From positions 1-25,339 of the forward strand of contig CAKPDR010000019.1 in the NCBI GenBank assembly GCA_934149075.1: a stretch of DNA of 25,339 nucleotides. Reading direction: 5' to 3'. Below are positions 1-7,525 of the stretch, one piece after another; the first letter of the stretch is position 1; the number at the start of each line of letters is the position of its first letter. The translations under genes and the position numbers were made by a program. The notes below the pieces were generated by a model. The model did not search any database. It saw only the letters and a program-made list of their open reading frames with translations, and was not told the origin of the DNA. The stretch comes from an uncultured Clostridia bacterium. Lineage in GTDB: Bacteria; Bacillota; Clostridia; TANB77; CAG-508.

Positions 1-59
1 AACAAGGGTGTCCCCTCTGGTAACTTTTTTGACCACTTATGGGTGTCCCTACTGGTAAC
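1..59. repeat. Two direct copies of a 19-bp repeat downstream of fabI
   Basis: Two 19-bp units (6-24 and 41-59) match at 17 of 19 positions and are spaced 35 bp apart. Both begin GGGTGTCCC and end CTGGTAAC. They lie 16 bp beyond the fabI stop codon, the same 3'-end position taken by the palindromic elements elsewhere in this window. The array may continue past the left edge. No ORF or T-tract terminator is seen here. Its origin is unknown, and a relationship to short mobile hairpin elements is only inference. Confidence 0.6.
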
Positions 60-75
60 ATGTCTTTACTGATAA

Positions 76-852
76 CTATTGGCAAACTCCCATTATAGAA
101 AATCCATTATCAACATGAATTATTTCTCCAGTAATAGCAGAAGATAAATCACTAAATAAGAAGCTTGTTGCATCACCAACCTGTTTAGGAGTAATATTCT
201 GATGTAATGCAGAATTTTTTTCAACAACATTTAAAATTTCATTAAAATCTTTAATTCCTTTTGCAGAAAGAGTCTTAATTGGACCCGCGGATATACCATT
301 TATCCTAATATTTTCTTTTCCCAAATCCTTTGCTAAATATCTTATATTTGATTCTAGTGCTGCCTTTGCAGCACCCATAACATTATATCCTTCAATCGCT
401 TTTTCAGAGCCATAATATGTATATGAAACAATACTTGAATTTTTATTTAATAAATCTAATTCTGTTGCAATTCTTGCAATAGCAATTAAAGAATATGCAC
501 TAACATCACAAGCATGCGCATATCCACTTCTTGATGTCAATATAAAATTATTTCTTAAGTCTTCTGTATTTGCATGTGCTATAGCATGAAGAATACCATC
601 AATTTTGCCATGTTCCGCTCTTATCTGTTCAAAGCACTCTTTTATGCTTTCATCTGAACTAGCATCACATGCATAAACTGAAGAATTAGGAATTTCATCA
701 GTAAGTTCTTTCACCTTTTCAATTTTTTCTTTAGAACCACATGTAAATATTACTTGTGCACCTTGTTCATAAGCTGATTGTGCTGCTCCCCATGCAATAC
801 TCCACTTATTTCTTATTCCCATTATTAATACTTTTTTTCCTGTTAAAATCAT
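76..852 (-). CDS. fabI: Enoyl-[acyl-carrier-protein] reductase (NADH), FabI type
   Basis: FabI catalyses the last step of each fatty-acid elongation cycle, reducing enoyl-ACP with NAD(P)H in the cytoplasm. The protein is an SDR fold of 258 aa. It has a glycine-rich nucleotide-binding start (GIRNKWSIAWG, residues 12-22). It also has the FabI active site: Tyr146 in TYYGSEKAI, then Tyr156-x6-Lys163 in YNVMGAAK, identical in numbering to E. coli FabI. A longer frame opens with GTG at 867, but that codon is part of the GTGGAGG ribosome site. ATG at 852 has correct spacing and is chosen. It is the last gene of the accD-accA-fabI cluster, so carboxylase and reductase are probably co-expressed. Many Clostridia use FabK instead, so FabI says something about the lineage. 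A FabL-type relative is unlikely given the Tyr/Lys spacing. Confidence 0.93.
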   Translation of the reverse strand: MILTGKKVLIMGIRNKWSIAWGAAQSAYEQGAQVIFTCGSKEKIEKVKELTDEIPNSSVYACDASSDESIKECFEQIRAEHGKIDGILHAIAHANTEDLRNNFILTSRSGYAHACDVSAYSLIAIARIATELDLLNKNSSIVSYTYYGSEKAIEGYNVMGAAKAALESNIRYLAKDLGKENIRINGISAGPIKTLSAKGIKDFNEILNVVEKNSALHQNITPKQVGDATSFLFSDLSSAITGEIIHVDNGFSIMGVCQ

Positions 853-882
853 TTTTATAACCTCCACGTATAATAAATTTAA

Positions 883-1719
883 TCATTGGGAAATTTTGTA
901 CCGGGTACATTTTTTCCCGTTTCCAATCTTTCTAAATTTCTCATATCTTTTTTCAATCAACTCTTCCTTGGAAATTTTATTTAATTCTTTTATAGCATTT
1001 ACAATATATATTTTTAAATTATTTGAAACTGCCACAAAATCTTCCTGTGCTCCATTTTTAGGTTCTGCAATTATTTTATCTATAACTCCAAACTCCTTTA
1101 AGTCTTGAGCTGTTATTTTCATGTTTTCAGCAGCCTCACCTGCTTTGGAAGAATCTTTATATAAAATACTAGCAAATCCCTCTGGTGAAAGTATTGAATA
1201 TACTGCATTTTCAAGCATAATAATTATATCACCGACTCCTATAGCTAAAGCTCCTCCACTTGATCCTTCTCCAATTACAACACATACTACTGGTACTTTT
1301 AATTGTGACATTTCCATCATATTTTTAGCAATAGCTTCTCCTTGTCCTCTTTCTTCTGCTCCAACTCCAGGATAAGCACCTGGCGTATCAATAAATGTTA
1401 TTATTGGTCTGTTGAATTTTTCAGCTTGTTTCATTAATCTTAACGCCTTCCTATATCCTTCTGGATTTGGCATTCCAAAATTTCTTTCCATATTTTCTTT
1501 AACATTTTTTCCTTTTTGTTCTCCTATTATAGTTACAGGAATACTTTTATTTGAATCTATTTCTAATAATCCAATTCCTCCAATAATTGACTTGTCATCT
1601 CCAAAATTTCTATCACCATGTAACTCTATAAAATCTGTAAAAATTTCATTTATATAATCCATTGCTTTTGGTCTTTCTGGCATTCTTGCAATACATACTC
1701 TATCCCACGCTGTTTTCAA
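883..1719 (-). CDS. accA: Acetyl-CoA carboxylase carboxyltransferase subunit alpha
   Basis: AccA forms the carboxyltransferase with AccD, moving CO2 from carboxybiotin to acetyl-CoA to make malonyl-CoA. Crotonase-fold signatures are present: FIELHGDR near the N-terminus, TFIDTPGAYPG, AEERGQGEAIA, VIGEGSSGGALAIGVGD and ILSPEGFASIL. Two in-frame TTG codons compete as start. The one at 1728 abuts the AAAGGAG site, whereas the one at 1719 lies 9 bases after it and gives the family-like start (L/M)KTAWDRV. I therefore use 1719 (278 aa). The C-terminus is odd. After RYEKFRKIGN the last residues, GKKCTRYKISQ and the stop, are encoded by the palindromic repeat at 888-918. This looks like an insertion that replaced the original tail. 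One of those tail codons is CGG, otherwise rare here. The function is secure. Confidence 0.93.
   Translation of the reverse strand: MKTAWDRVCIARMPERPKAMDYINEIFTDFIELHGDRNFGDDKSIIGGIGLLEIDSNKSIPVTIIGEQKGKNVKENMERNFGMPNPEGYRKALRLMKQAEKFNRPIITFIDTPGAYPGVGAEERGQGEAIAKNMMEMSQLKVPVVCVVIGEGSSGGALAIGVGDIIIMLENAVYSILSPEGFASILYKDSSKAGEAAENMKITAQDLKEFGVIDKIIAEPKNGAQEDFVAVSNNLKIYIVNAIKELNKISKEELIEKRYEKFRKIGNGKKCTRYKISQ
888..918. repeat. Palindromic element copy 1, inside the accA 3' end
   Basis: An imperfect 31-bp inverted repeat with arms GGGAAATTTTGTACC and GGTACATTTTTTCCC around a central G. It supplies the last codons of accA and ends a few bases before the accA stop. It shares the core TTTTGTACCGGGTACAT with the copies at 1744, 14646, 19854 and 20588. 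The outer GGG/CCC pair is matched, whereas copy 2 carries AGG/CCT. The pairing partner therefore changed with it, which supports a folded RNA or DNA hairpin. Confidence 0.85.
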
Positions 1720-1743
1720 CTGTTTCAACTCCTTTCACTAATC

Positions 1744-1774
1744 AGGAAATTTTGTACCGGGTACATTTTTTCCT
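1744..1774. repeat. Palindromic element copy 2, between accD and accA
   Basis: A 31-bp inverted repeat with the same core as copy 1 but AGG/CCT at the tips instead of GGG/CCC. It starts 8 bp after the accD stop and lies upstream of the accA ribosome site, inside the operon. A transcript would carry a hairpin between the two carboxyltransferase cistrons, which could affect relative mRNA stability (inference). No T-tract follows it on the minus strand, so it is unlikely to be an intrinsic terminator. Confidence 0.85.
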
Positions 1775-1782
1775 TTTTCATA

Positions 1783-2622
1783 TTAATGTAATTTTATTAT
1801 TTTGTATAATGTATTCTTCATATCTTTTCTTTCAACTATTTTATCTATAAAACCATGTTCTAATAAAAATTCTGATTTTTGAAATCCTTCTGGCAATTTT
1901 TGCTTTATTGTTTGTTCTATTACTCTTGGTCCTGCAAAGCCAATTAAAGCATCAGGTTCTGCTAAAATTATATCTCCTAAACTAGCAAAACTAGCTGTAA
2001 CTCCTCCTGTTGTTGGATCCGTAAGAACTGATATATACAATAAGCCTGCTTCATTATGTCTTGCCAATGCAGACGATGTCTTCGCCATTTGCATTAATGA
2101 AATTATCCCTTCCTGCATTCTTGCTCCACCTGATACACAAAATATTATTAATGGTATATGCTTTTCTATTGATGTTTCTATTGCTAATGTTATTCTTTCT
2201 CCAACACAACTTCCCATACTTCCCATCATGAAATTTCCATCCATAACTGCTATTACAACTGATTCTCCATTAATTTTACATGTCCCACATTTAACTGCTT
2301 CTTCTATTTTTGTTTTTTCTTTTAATGCTTCTACTTTTTTTAAATATCCCTCAAATTTTAATGGATCTTTTGTTAAAATATCTGCTCCAATTTCTTCAAA
2401 TGAACCTTCATCTGCTATTTGTTTTATTCTTCTTCTTGCAGATATTCTGAAATGCTTACCACAATTGGGACATACACTGAAGTTTTTGTGTACATCTTCT
2501 TTATATAAGATTTCTTTACAATTATCACATTTAATCCATTTTCCTATTAACATATCTGATGCTTTTTCATTTTTTATTCTCTTTTCCTCTTTATTGACTT
2601 TTTTTACTTTGTCAATTACCAT
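1783..2622 (-). CDS. accD: Acetyl-CoA carboxylase carboxyltransferase subunit beta
   Basis: AccD is the beta half of the carboxyltransferase of acetyl-CoA carboxylase, working with AccA, AccB and AccC in malonyl-CoA synthesis. The 279-aa protein opens with a charged stretch. A four-cysteine zinc ribbon follows (Cys32/35 in CDNC and Cys51/54 in CPNC), which is diagnostic for AccD. The crotonase-fold core then shows GSMGSCVGERI, VSGGARMQEG, LTDPTTGGVTASFASLGD and FAGPRVIEQT. ATG at 2622 is preceded by AGGAGG at good spacing. It is the first gene of accD-accA-fabI, with its own promoter at 2674-2702. accB and accC are not in the window. Nothing is truncated. Confidence 0.95.
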   Translation of the reverse strand: MVIDKVKKVNKEEKRIKNEKASDMLIGKWIKCDNCKEILYKEDVHKNFSVCPNCGKHFRISARRRIKQIADEGSFEEIGADILTKDPLKFEGYLKKVEALKEKTKIEEAVKCGTCKINGESVVIAVMDGNFMMGSMGSCVGERITLAIETSIEKHIPLIIFCVSGGARMQEGIISLMQMAKTSSALARHNEAGLLYISVLTDPTTGGVTASFASLGDIILAEPDALIGFAGPRVIEQTIKQKLPEGFQKSEFLLEHGFIDKIVERKDMKNTLYKIIKLH

Positions 2623-2673
2623 ATTATTATTTCCTCCTACTAAATTTATATCTTCATAAATTCAATATTTTGT

Positions 2674-2702
2674 ATTATATATTTAATAAATCTTTTTTTC
2701 AA
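2674..2702 (-). promoter_or_regulatory. Sigma-A-type promoter of accD-accA-fabI
   Basis: On the minus strand, TTGAAA (2697-2702) is followed after exactly 17 bp by TATAAT (2674-2679). It lies about 50 bp upstream of the accD start. The minus-strand terminator of pyk lies just upstream, so the fatty-acid operon begins here. Confidence 0.75.
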
Positions 2703-2705
2703 TTA

Positions 2706-2728
2706 GACTGAATAGTCAAGATAGTCAA
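2706..2728. promoter_or_regulatory. Short direct repeats upstream of the accD -35 box
   Basis: ATAGTCAA occurs twice with a 9-bp period (2712-2719 and 2721-2728), next to a GACT/AGTC inverted pair (2706-2717). The cluster begins 4 bp upstream of the -35 box. It could bind a regulator of fatty-acid synthesis or act as an upstream promoter element. It does not clearly match the FapR or FabT consensus as I know them, so its role is only a guess. Confidence 0.3.
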
Positions 2729-2729
2729 C

Positions 2730-2775
2730 AAAAAAGCTGATGTAGAAAACTTATATGTAAGTCTTCTACACCAAC
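2730..2775 (-). terminator. Intrinsic terminator of pyk
   Basis: On the minus strand, 18-nt arms (2758-2775 and 2736-2753) pair along their whole length, allowing G-U pairs, around the 4-nt loop at 2754-2757. Six Ts follow (2730-2735). It separates pyk from the accD promoter. Confidence 0.85.
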
Positions 2776-2829
2776 TTCTATTATTAAACTATTTTATTTA
2801 TAGTATTTTCATCATAAAATCATTTATTC

Positions 2830-4263
2830 TTAGATTCTTACAATTCCTCCAAGAACTTTTTTGTCTAAACCCATAGAAAAAGTTTGTGCTCCACCTAAAA
2901 GAACTACAACATCACCTTTTTCAAGGATTTCTTTATCTTTTAATTTTTGAATTCCTTTTTCAACAGTCTCTTCGATTGTTTCTTCACCTTCTACAAATAT
3001 TGGAGTAACATTCCAAGCTAATGCTAATTGACGGAAAGTTCTCTTATTATCTGTTATAGCTAAGATTGGGCATCCAGCTCCTAATCCAGATAATCTTCTT
3101 GCAGAATCACCTGTATGTGTATATACAACAATTGCATCAGCATTGAAGTTTTTAGCTGTTACACATGAAGAATAAGCAATTTTTGTTTCATCATCTGATA
3201 AATCAAGCTCTTCATTGTTATCAAATCTTTTCCAATAATGAATTTCTGGTTCTACTCTGTTTGCTATTTTAACCATTGTTTCAACACATTCTACTGGATA
3301 ATCACCTTGTGCACATTCTCCTGAAAGCATTATTGCACTTGTTCTATCATAAATAGCATTTGCTACGTCACTTGCTTCAGCTCTTGTTGGTAATGGTTGA
3401 TGTGTCATTGATTCAAGCATTTGTGTAGCAGTGATAGCTGGTTTGAATATTTTGTTAGCTGTTCTGATAATTCTCTTTTGAACTACTGGTGGTTCTGTAA
3501 AATCTGTTTCTGTAGCCATGTCTCCACGAGCTATCATTTGAGCATCTGCTTCTCTTAATATATCATCTAAGTTTGATAAACCTTCAACATTTTCAATTTT
3601 TGTTATGATTTGGATATCTTTTCCACCATTTTCATCTAATACTTTTCTAACTTGTCTAATATCATCTAAGTTTCTTGCAAATGATATTGCAACAAAATCA
3701 TAATCATGTTCACAAGCTGTTTTTAAGTCTGCTATATCTTTTTCAGCTAGTCCTGGTAATCTTATTACTGTTCCAGGTAAATTCATTGTTTTTCTGCTTC
3801 CTAATCCATTTCCATGAACTACTGTTGTAACTATATCTTTTCCAACAACTTCGTCAACTTTTAATTCTATAGCTCCATCATCGATTAAGATTTTTGTTCC
3901 TGGTTGAACATCTTTGTATAATTCTTTATATGTTACAGAAACTTTTTCTTCATCACCTGTGATATCTTCATTTACTAAAGTGAATTTTTGTCCATCTTTT
4001 AATTGAATTTTTGTATTTTTTCCTGTATATAACATTCCTGTTCTTATTTCAGGACCTTTCATATCTAATAACATTGGAATTGGTAAATCTAATTCTTCTC
4101 TTAATTTTATGATTCTTTCTGATTTTTCTGATTGTTCATCCCAACTTCCATGTGAATAATTTATTCTGCATACATTTAATCCTGCTTTAAATAATTCTTC
4201 TAGTTTGTTTTCACTTGCTGGTCCTATTGTTCCTACAATTTTTGTTTTTCTTAAATTTTTCAC
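2830..4263 (-). CDS. pyk: Pyruvate kinase
   Basis: Pyruvate kinase transfers phosphate from phosphoenolpyruvate to ADP, the final ATP-forming step of glycolysis. At 477 aa it is close to the classic length, without the extra C-terminal PEP-utiliser domain of some Firmicutes enzymes. Signatures in order are KIVGTIGPAS at the start, CRINYSHG, LLDMKGPEIRTG and then the beta-barrel insert. Next come the catalytic TKIENVEG, the RGDMATE metal/PEP region, and TATQMLESM with RAEASDVANAI. The C-terminal allosteric domain ends GGIVRI. The start is GTG (4261-4263) with GGGAGG 8 bases upstream. It is transcribed as its own unit between the rpmF terminator and its own terminator. A possible -10 (TATAAT, 4298-4303) lies upstream without a convincing -35. 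Confidence 0.96.
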   Translation of the reverse strand: MKNLRKTKIVGTIGPASENKLEELFKAGLNVCRINYSHGSWDEQSEKSERIIKLREELDLPIPMLLDMKGPEIRTGMLYTGKNTKIQLKDGQKFTLVNEDITGDEEKVSVTYKELYKDVQPGTKILIDDGAIELKVDEVVGKDIVTTVVHGNGLGSRKTMNLPGTVIRLPGLAEKDIADLKTACEHDYDFVAISFARNLDDIRQVRKVLDENGGKDIQIITKIENVEGLSNLDDILREADAQMIARGDMATETDFTEPPVVQKRIIRTANKIFKPAITATQMLESMTHQPLPTRAEASDVANAIYDRTSAIMLSGECAQGDYPVECVETMVKIANRVEPEIHYWKRFDNNEELDLSDDETKIAYSSCVTAKNFNADAIVVYTHTGDSARRLSGLGAGCPILAITDNKRTFRQLALAWNVTPIFVEGEETIEETVEKGIQKLKDKEILEKGDVVVLLGGAQTFSMGLDKKVLGGIVRI

Positions 4264-4349
4264 TTTAAATTCCTCCCTAATTTTTACAATTATTGTTATT
4301 ATACCTTTTTGTTAAAAACTTATTCATTATAATATAACTTTTCCACCAC

Positions 4350-4374
4350 AAAAACGCCCACTAAGTCGGCGTTT
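4350..4374 (-). terminator. Intrinsic terminator of rpmF
   Basis: On the minus strand AAACGCC and GGCGTTT form a GC-rich stem with a short loop, followed by a short T-run. It lies 10 bp beyond the rpmF stop. Confidence 0.75.
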
Positions 4375-4383
4375 GCTGTCTTA

Positions 4384-4569
4384 CTATTCTTCTACTTTTT
4401 TTGCAACTATTTCTTTTCCATCATAATATCCACATTTTGAACAAACTCTATGTGGCATTACTGGTTCATGACAATGTGGGCAAGTAGCATATTTAGGTTG
4501 TTCTACTTTCCATGTTGATCTTTTAGAATGTGTTCTAGCTTTTGACCATCTTCTTTTTGGTTGTGCCAT
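4384..4569 (-). CDS. rpmF: 50S ribosomal protein L32
   Basis: L32 is a small zinc-ribbon protein of the large ribosomal subunit. The 61-aa product begins MAQPKRRWSKART, the typical basic L32 start. It carries a CPHC...CSKCG zinc ribbon (C-x2-C-x9-C-x2-C) followed by GYYDGKEI, the zinc-binding form of L32. An ATG 18 bases further upstream is in frame, but it lies over the GAGGAGGG ribosome site. The internal ATG at 4569 is therefore the start. The gene has an exact consensus promoter and its own terminator. The usual DUF177 (YceD) partner is not adjacent. Confidence 0.95.
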   Translation of the reverse strand: MAQPKRRWSKARTHSKRSTWKVEQPKYATCPHCHEPVMPHRVCSKCGYYDGKEIVAKKVEE

Positions 4570-4640
4570 CTTAATCCCTCCTCGCATATAAGATATATGT
4601 ATATATCCATCATTTTTTACCTTATTTTTGTCACTATAAA

Positions 4641-4669
4641 ATTATACAAGCATTTTCGAATTTTGTCAA
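4641..4669 (-). promoter_or_regulatory. Consensus sigma-A promoter of rpmF
   Basis: TTGACA (4664-4669), a 17-bp spacer and TATAAT (4641-4646) on the minus strand match the consensus exactly, as suits a highly expressed ribosomal protein gene. The intergenic space is shared with the divergent asnB gene. Confidence 0.9.
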
Positions 4670-4749
4670 CATTTTTTTGATAATTTATGCAACTTTTCAT
4701 TTATTTAGAATATATTTTAAAAGGCAATAAATAAGAACGGAGGAATTTT

Positions 4750-6603
4750 ATGTGTGGAATTGTTGGTTTTGTAAATTTTAAACAAGATGTTTCAAAATAT
4801 AGAAGCACTTTAATTAATATGAATAATTTAATTTCAAGAAGAGGTCCTGATGAGGAAGGCTATTATCTTAGATCTCATGTAGCACTCGGACACAAAAGAT
4901 TGATTGTTATAGATCCTGATGGCGGAAAACAACCTATGCAAGCTATAGACATAAATAGCAATTCAACTTTTTCCATTGTTTATAATGGTCAAATTTACAA
5001 TACAAAAGAATTAAGACAAACTCTAGAAGAAAATAGTTTTACATTTGATAGTTATAGTGATACAGAAGTATTATTAAAAAGCTATATCTATTATGGAAAA
5101 GACGTCGTTCATCATTTAAATGGTATTTTTGCATTTGCAATTTGGGATTCAAAAAATGAAGAATTATTTATGGCAAGAGATCATTTTGGGGTAAAACCTT
5201 TATTTTACACAATGCAAAATAATTCATTTATATTTGCATCTGAAATTAAAGCAATTTTTCAATATCCAGGTGTACAAAGAATACTTGATTCTCAAGGAAT
5301 TTCTGAATTATTTGGAATTGGTCCTGCTCATACACCGGGAACTACTATTTTTGATAATATTTTTGAATTAAAACCTGCTCATTTTGCTATTTTTAATCGT
5401 TCAGGATTACATATAGAAAGATATTGGAAATTAAAAAGTGAACCACATTCAGAAAATTTTGCACAAACTTGTGAACATTTAAATTTTCTTTTAAAAGATG
5501 CAATCACAAGACAACTTGTTTCTGATGTTCCTTTATGTACATTTTTATCAGGCGGTTTAGATTCAAGTATTATTACAAGATATGCATCTGATTACTGTCA
5601 TGAAAATGGTTTGCCTCCACTTGATACTTATTCTATTGATTATGTTGATAATGACAAGAATTTTGTAAAAAGTGACTTCCAACCTAATTCTGATAATTAT
5701 TATATTGATTTAATGGTTAATAAATTGCATACTAACCACCACCCTATTGTTATTGATACACCAGAACTTGCTGAATATCTTGAAGATGCAATGATTGCTC
5801 GTGATATGCCTGGTATGGCTGATATTGATTCTTCTCTTTTACTATTTTGCAAATATGTTAAGCCTACTGCGACTGTTTCTCTTACAGGTGAATGTGCTGA
5901 TGAAATATTTGGTGGATATCCTTGGTTTTTCAGAGATGATGCACTTAATAGTGGTACTTTCCCTTGGTCAATTGCAATTGATGAACGTCAAACCTTGCTA
6001 AATCCTAGTATTGCTAAAAAGGTTGATTTAAAAGATTATATTAATTATAGATATCAAGAAAGTTTATCTGAAGTAGATATATTAGATTCTGATTCACTAG
6101 AAACTGCTGAAAAAAGAAAAATCTCACATCTTACTTTAAATTGGTTTATGCAAACTCTTCTTGATAGATCTGATAGAATGGCTATGTACAATGGTTTTGA
6201 GCTTCGTGTTCCATTTTGTGATTATCGATTAGCTCAATATGTATGGAATATCCCTTGGGAAATTAAGGCTCTTAATGGTCGTGAAAAAGGACTACTTCGT
6301 TATGTTTCTCGTAAGTTCTTACCACCTGAAATTGTAGATAGAAAAAAAAGTCCTTATCCTAAGACTCATAACCCAACTTACCTTGCTAAAGTTAAGTCAA
6401 TGCTTGCAAAAATTATGTCTAATCCTCATGCACCTATTAATTATCTTCTAAATAGAGATTATATCTTAAATATTTTAGAGACTGATGGTAAAGCTTTTTC
6501 TCGCCCTTGGTTTGGTCAATTAATGACTGGTCCTCAACTTATGGCTTATCTTTGCCAAGTTAATATGTGGCTTGAAAAATATCAACCTAAAATTATACTG
6601 TAA
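4750..6603 (+). CDS. asnB: Asparagine synthase (glutamine-hydrolysing), AsnB
   Basis: AsnB makes asparagine from aspartate, ATP and glutamine. The protein has 617 aa. It starts MCGIVGF, so Cys2 becomes the N-terminal nucleophile of the class II glutaminase domain (about residues 1-210; note RRGPDEEG, VYNGQIYN and DHFGVKPL). The synthetase domain follows, with the ATP-pyrophosphatase loop FLSGGLDSS near residue 267 and GECADEIFGGYPWF. GGAGG precedes the ATG at good spacing. It stands alone, divergent from rpmF, and ends in a hairpin at 6610-6634. No clear sigma-A promoter or T-box leader is visible in the 80 bp between the rpmF promoter and the start. A relative acting in peptidoglycan or exopolysaccharide amidation cannot be excluded from sequence alone. 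Confidence 0.93.
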   Translation: MCGIVGFVNFKQDVSKYRSTLINMNNLISRRGPDEEGYYLRSHVALGHKRLIVIDPDGGKQPMQAIDINSNSTFSIVYNGQIYNTKELRQTLEENSFTFDSYSDTEVLLKSYIYYGKDVVHHLNGIFAFAIWDSKNEELFMARDHFGVKPLFYTMQNNSFIFASEIKAIFQYPGVQRILDSQGISELFGIGPAHTPGTTIFDNIFELKPAHFAIFNRSGLHIERYWKLKSEPHSENFAQTCEHLNFLLKDAITRQLVSDVPLCTFLSGGLDSSIITRYASDYCHENGLPPLDTYSIDYVDNDKNFVKSDFQPNSDNYYIDLMVNKLHTNHHPIVIDTPELAEYLEDAMIARDMPGMADIDSSLLLFCKYVKPTATVSLTGECADEIFGGYPWFFRDDALNSGTFPWSIAIDERQTLLNPSIAKKVDLKDYINYRYQESLSEVDILDSDSLETAEKRKISHLTLNWFMQTLLDRSDRMAMYNGFELRVPFCDYRLAQYVWNIPWEIKALNGREKGLLRYVSRKFLPPEIVDRKKSPYPKTHNPTYLAKVKSMLAKIMSNPHAPINYLLNRDYILNILETDGKAFSRPWFGQLMTGPQLMAYLCQVNMWLEKYQPKIIL

Positions 6604-6609
6604 ATGATG

Positions 6610-6634
6610 AAGAGGTCACAATTTGCGACCTCTT
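6610..6634 (+). terminator. Hairpin after asnB (probable terminator)
   Basis: AAGAGGTCACAA pairs with TTGCGACCTCTT with a single mismatch, a few bases past the asnB stop. The T-run is short, so termination may be weak. Two smaller hairpins follow before the convergent gene. The element matches the hairpin at 9350-9374 at 21 of 25 positions. Confidence 0.65.
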
Positions 6635-6690
6635 TATATTGGTTCTTATTATAAGACCATCAGTTTGTTATCATCAATAAACTAACTTAT

Positions 6691-7392
6691 TTAAATTAAT
6701 TCAATTGTAAATTTTCCAAGTCTATCATCCACATCAACTACTTTAAAATTCTCAGAATAAAAGTCCTTTTTTAAACTTTTCAAAAAAGATTTTATGAAAT
6801 CATTTTCGTACTTTTTATACCAATCAGATAATACACAGTCCCAATCAGTATGTCCTACAATAATCTCATTATTAAAATAATAGTCCTTTGTTACAGCAAC
6901 TCTTTCAGAGCCTTGTTCTATTTCAAAATATCCATCAGGTTCCATATAATGATAAGGTACTTTACCTACACAATACTTACAAGATTCTATTCTAAATTCA
7001 TTTATTATATTTTTGCCTAGTCTTATTTCATTTTTTTTAACATAATTCATGAATTCTAAAATCAAATAATTAACTTGTTCATTGATATATAATGAGGTAT
7101 CATAACAAAGTTCATCAATTCTACTTTTGATTGTTAAATATTTATTTTTGCATTTTTTTATATACTCCTCAATTCTTTTAATGTTTTCTTTAGATTTCAT
7201 AGTTTCTTGGTATAATTCTTCATAAATTTTCTTTGCAATCTTTGAATTTTTACCTTCGAATTGAATTAATCTCTGCTCTGTTTTCTGCAAACTCCTCATT
7301 TCATTTTCTTTTTTATCATTTTTCATTTCTATTTCTCTTTCTAGTTGCTCTTGTTCCTTCCGTAATTTTTCTAGTTCTTCTTTAATTACCAT
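6691..7392 (-). CDS. Coiled-coil protein of unknown function
   Basis: I do not recognise this 233-aa protein. Residues 1-100 are almost entirely charged (E/K/Q) with regular Leu/Ile, a long coiled coil. The C-terminal half looks globular, with aromatic residues and a CKYC pair at about residue 138 followed by YHYMEPDGYFEIEQG. There is no signal peptide or membrane segment. GGAGG precedes the ATG, and a perfect sigma-A promoter lies at 7436-7464, so it is expressed independently of the genes upstream. Codon 11 is CGG, read in the normal frame (KLRKEQ). This is notable because CGG is absent from most genes here. It is the distal gene of a block of uncharacterised minus-strand genes (6691-9594). 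Confidence 0.75.
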   Translation of the reverse strand: MVIKEELEKLRKEQEQLEREIEMKNDKKENEMRSLQKTEQRLIQFEGKNSKIAKKIYEELYQETMKSKENIKRIEEYIKKCKNKYLTIKSRIDELCYDTSLYINEQVNYLILEFMNYVKKNEIRLGKNIINEFRIESCKYCVGKVPYHYMEPDGYFEIEQGSERVAVTKDYYFNNEIIVGHTDWDCVLSDWYKKYENDFIKSFLKSLKKDFYSENFKVVDVDDRLGKFTIELI

Positions 7393-7435
7393 AATAGACC
7401 TCCTGTTTATTTACATACATTAAAGTTACAGTAGT

Positions 7436-7464
7436 ATTATACCATCGCATTGCAGAGATGTCAA
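7436..7464 (-). promoter_or_regulatory. Consensus sigma-A promoter of the coiled-coil gene
   Basis: TTGACA (7459-7464), 17 bp, TATAAT (7436-7441) on the minus strand, an exact consensus. It lies about 45 bp upstream of the start codon at 7392. Confidence 0.85.
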
Positions 7465-7525
7465 CATAATTTGTTGTTTCAAAACCCAATTTGCTAAACA
7501 ATATATTTTTTCAATATCTCTATTC

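Noticed and set aside
888..918. The short palindromes acting as intrinsic terminators
   Set aside because: No T-run follows them on the gene strand, and two copies lie inside the accD-accA-fabI operon.
896..1657. Plus-strand ORFs across accA
   Set aside because: They mirror the antisense of accA, lack ribosome sites and show no domain features.
7360..7362. A +1 shift at the CGG in the coiled-coil gene
   Set aside because: The +1 frame stops within eight codons, whereas the 0 frame continues as a regular coiled coil. CGG is read normally there.
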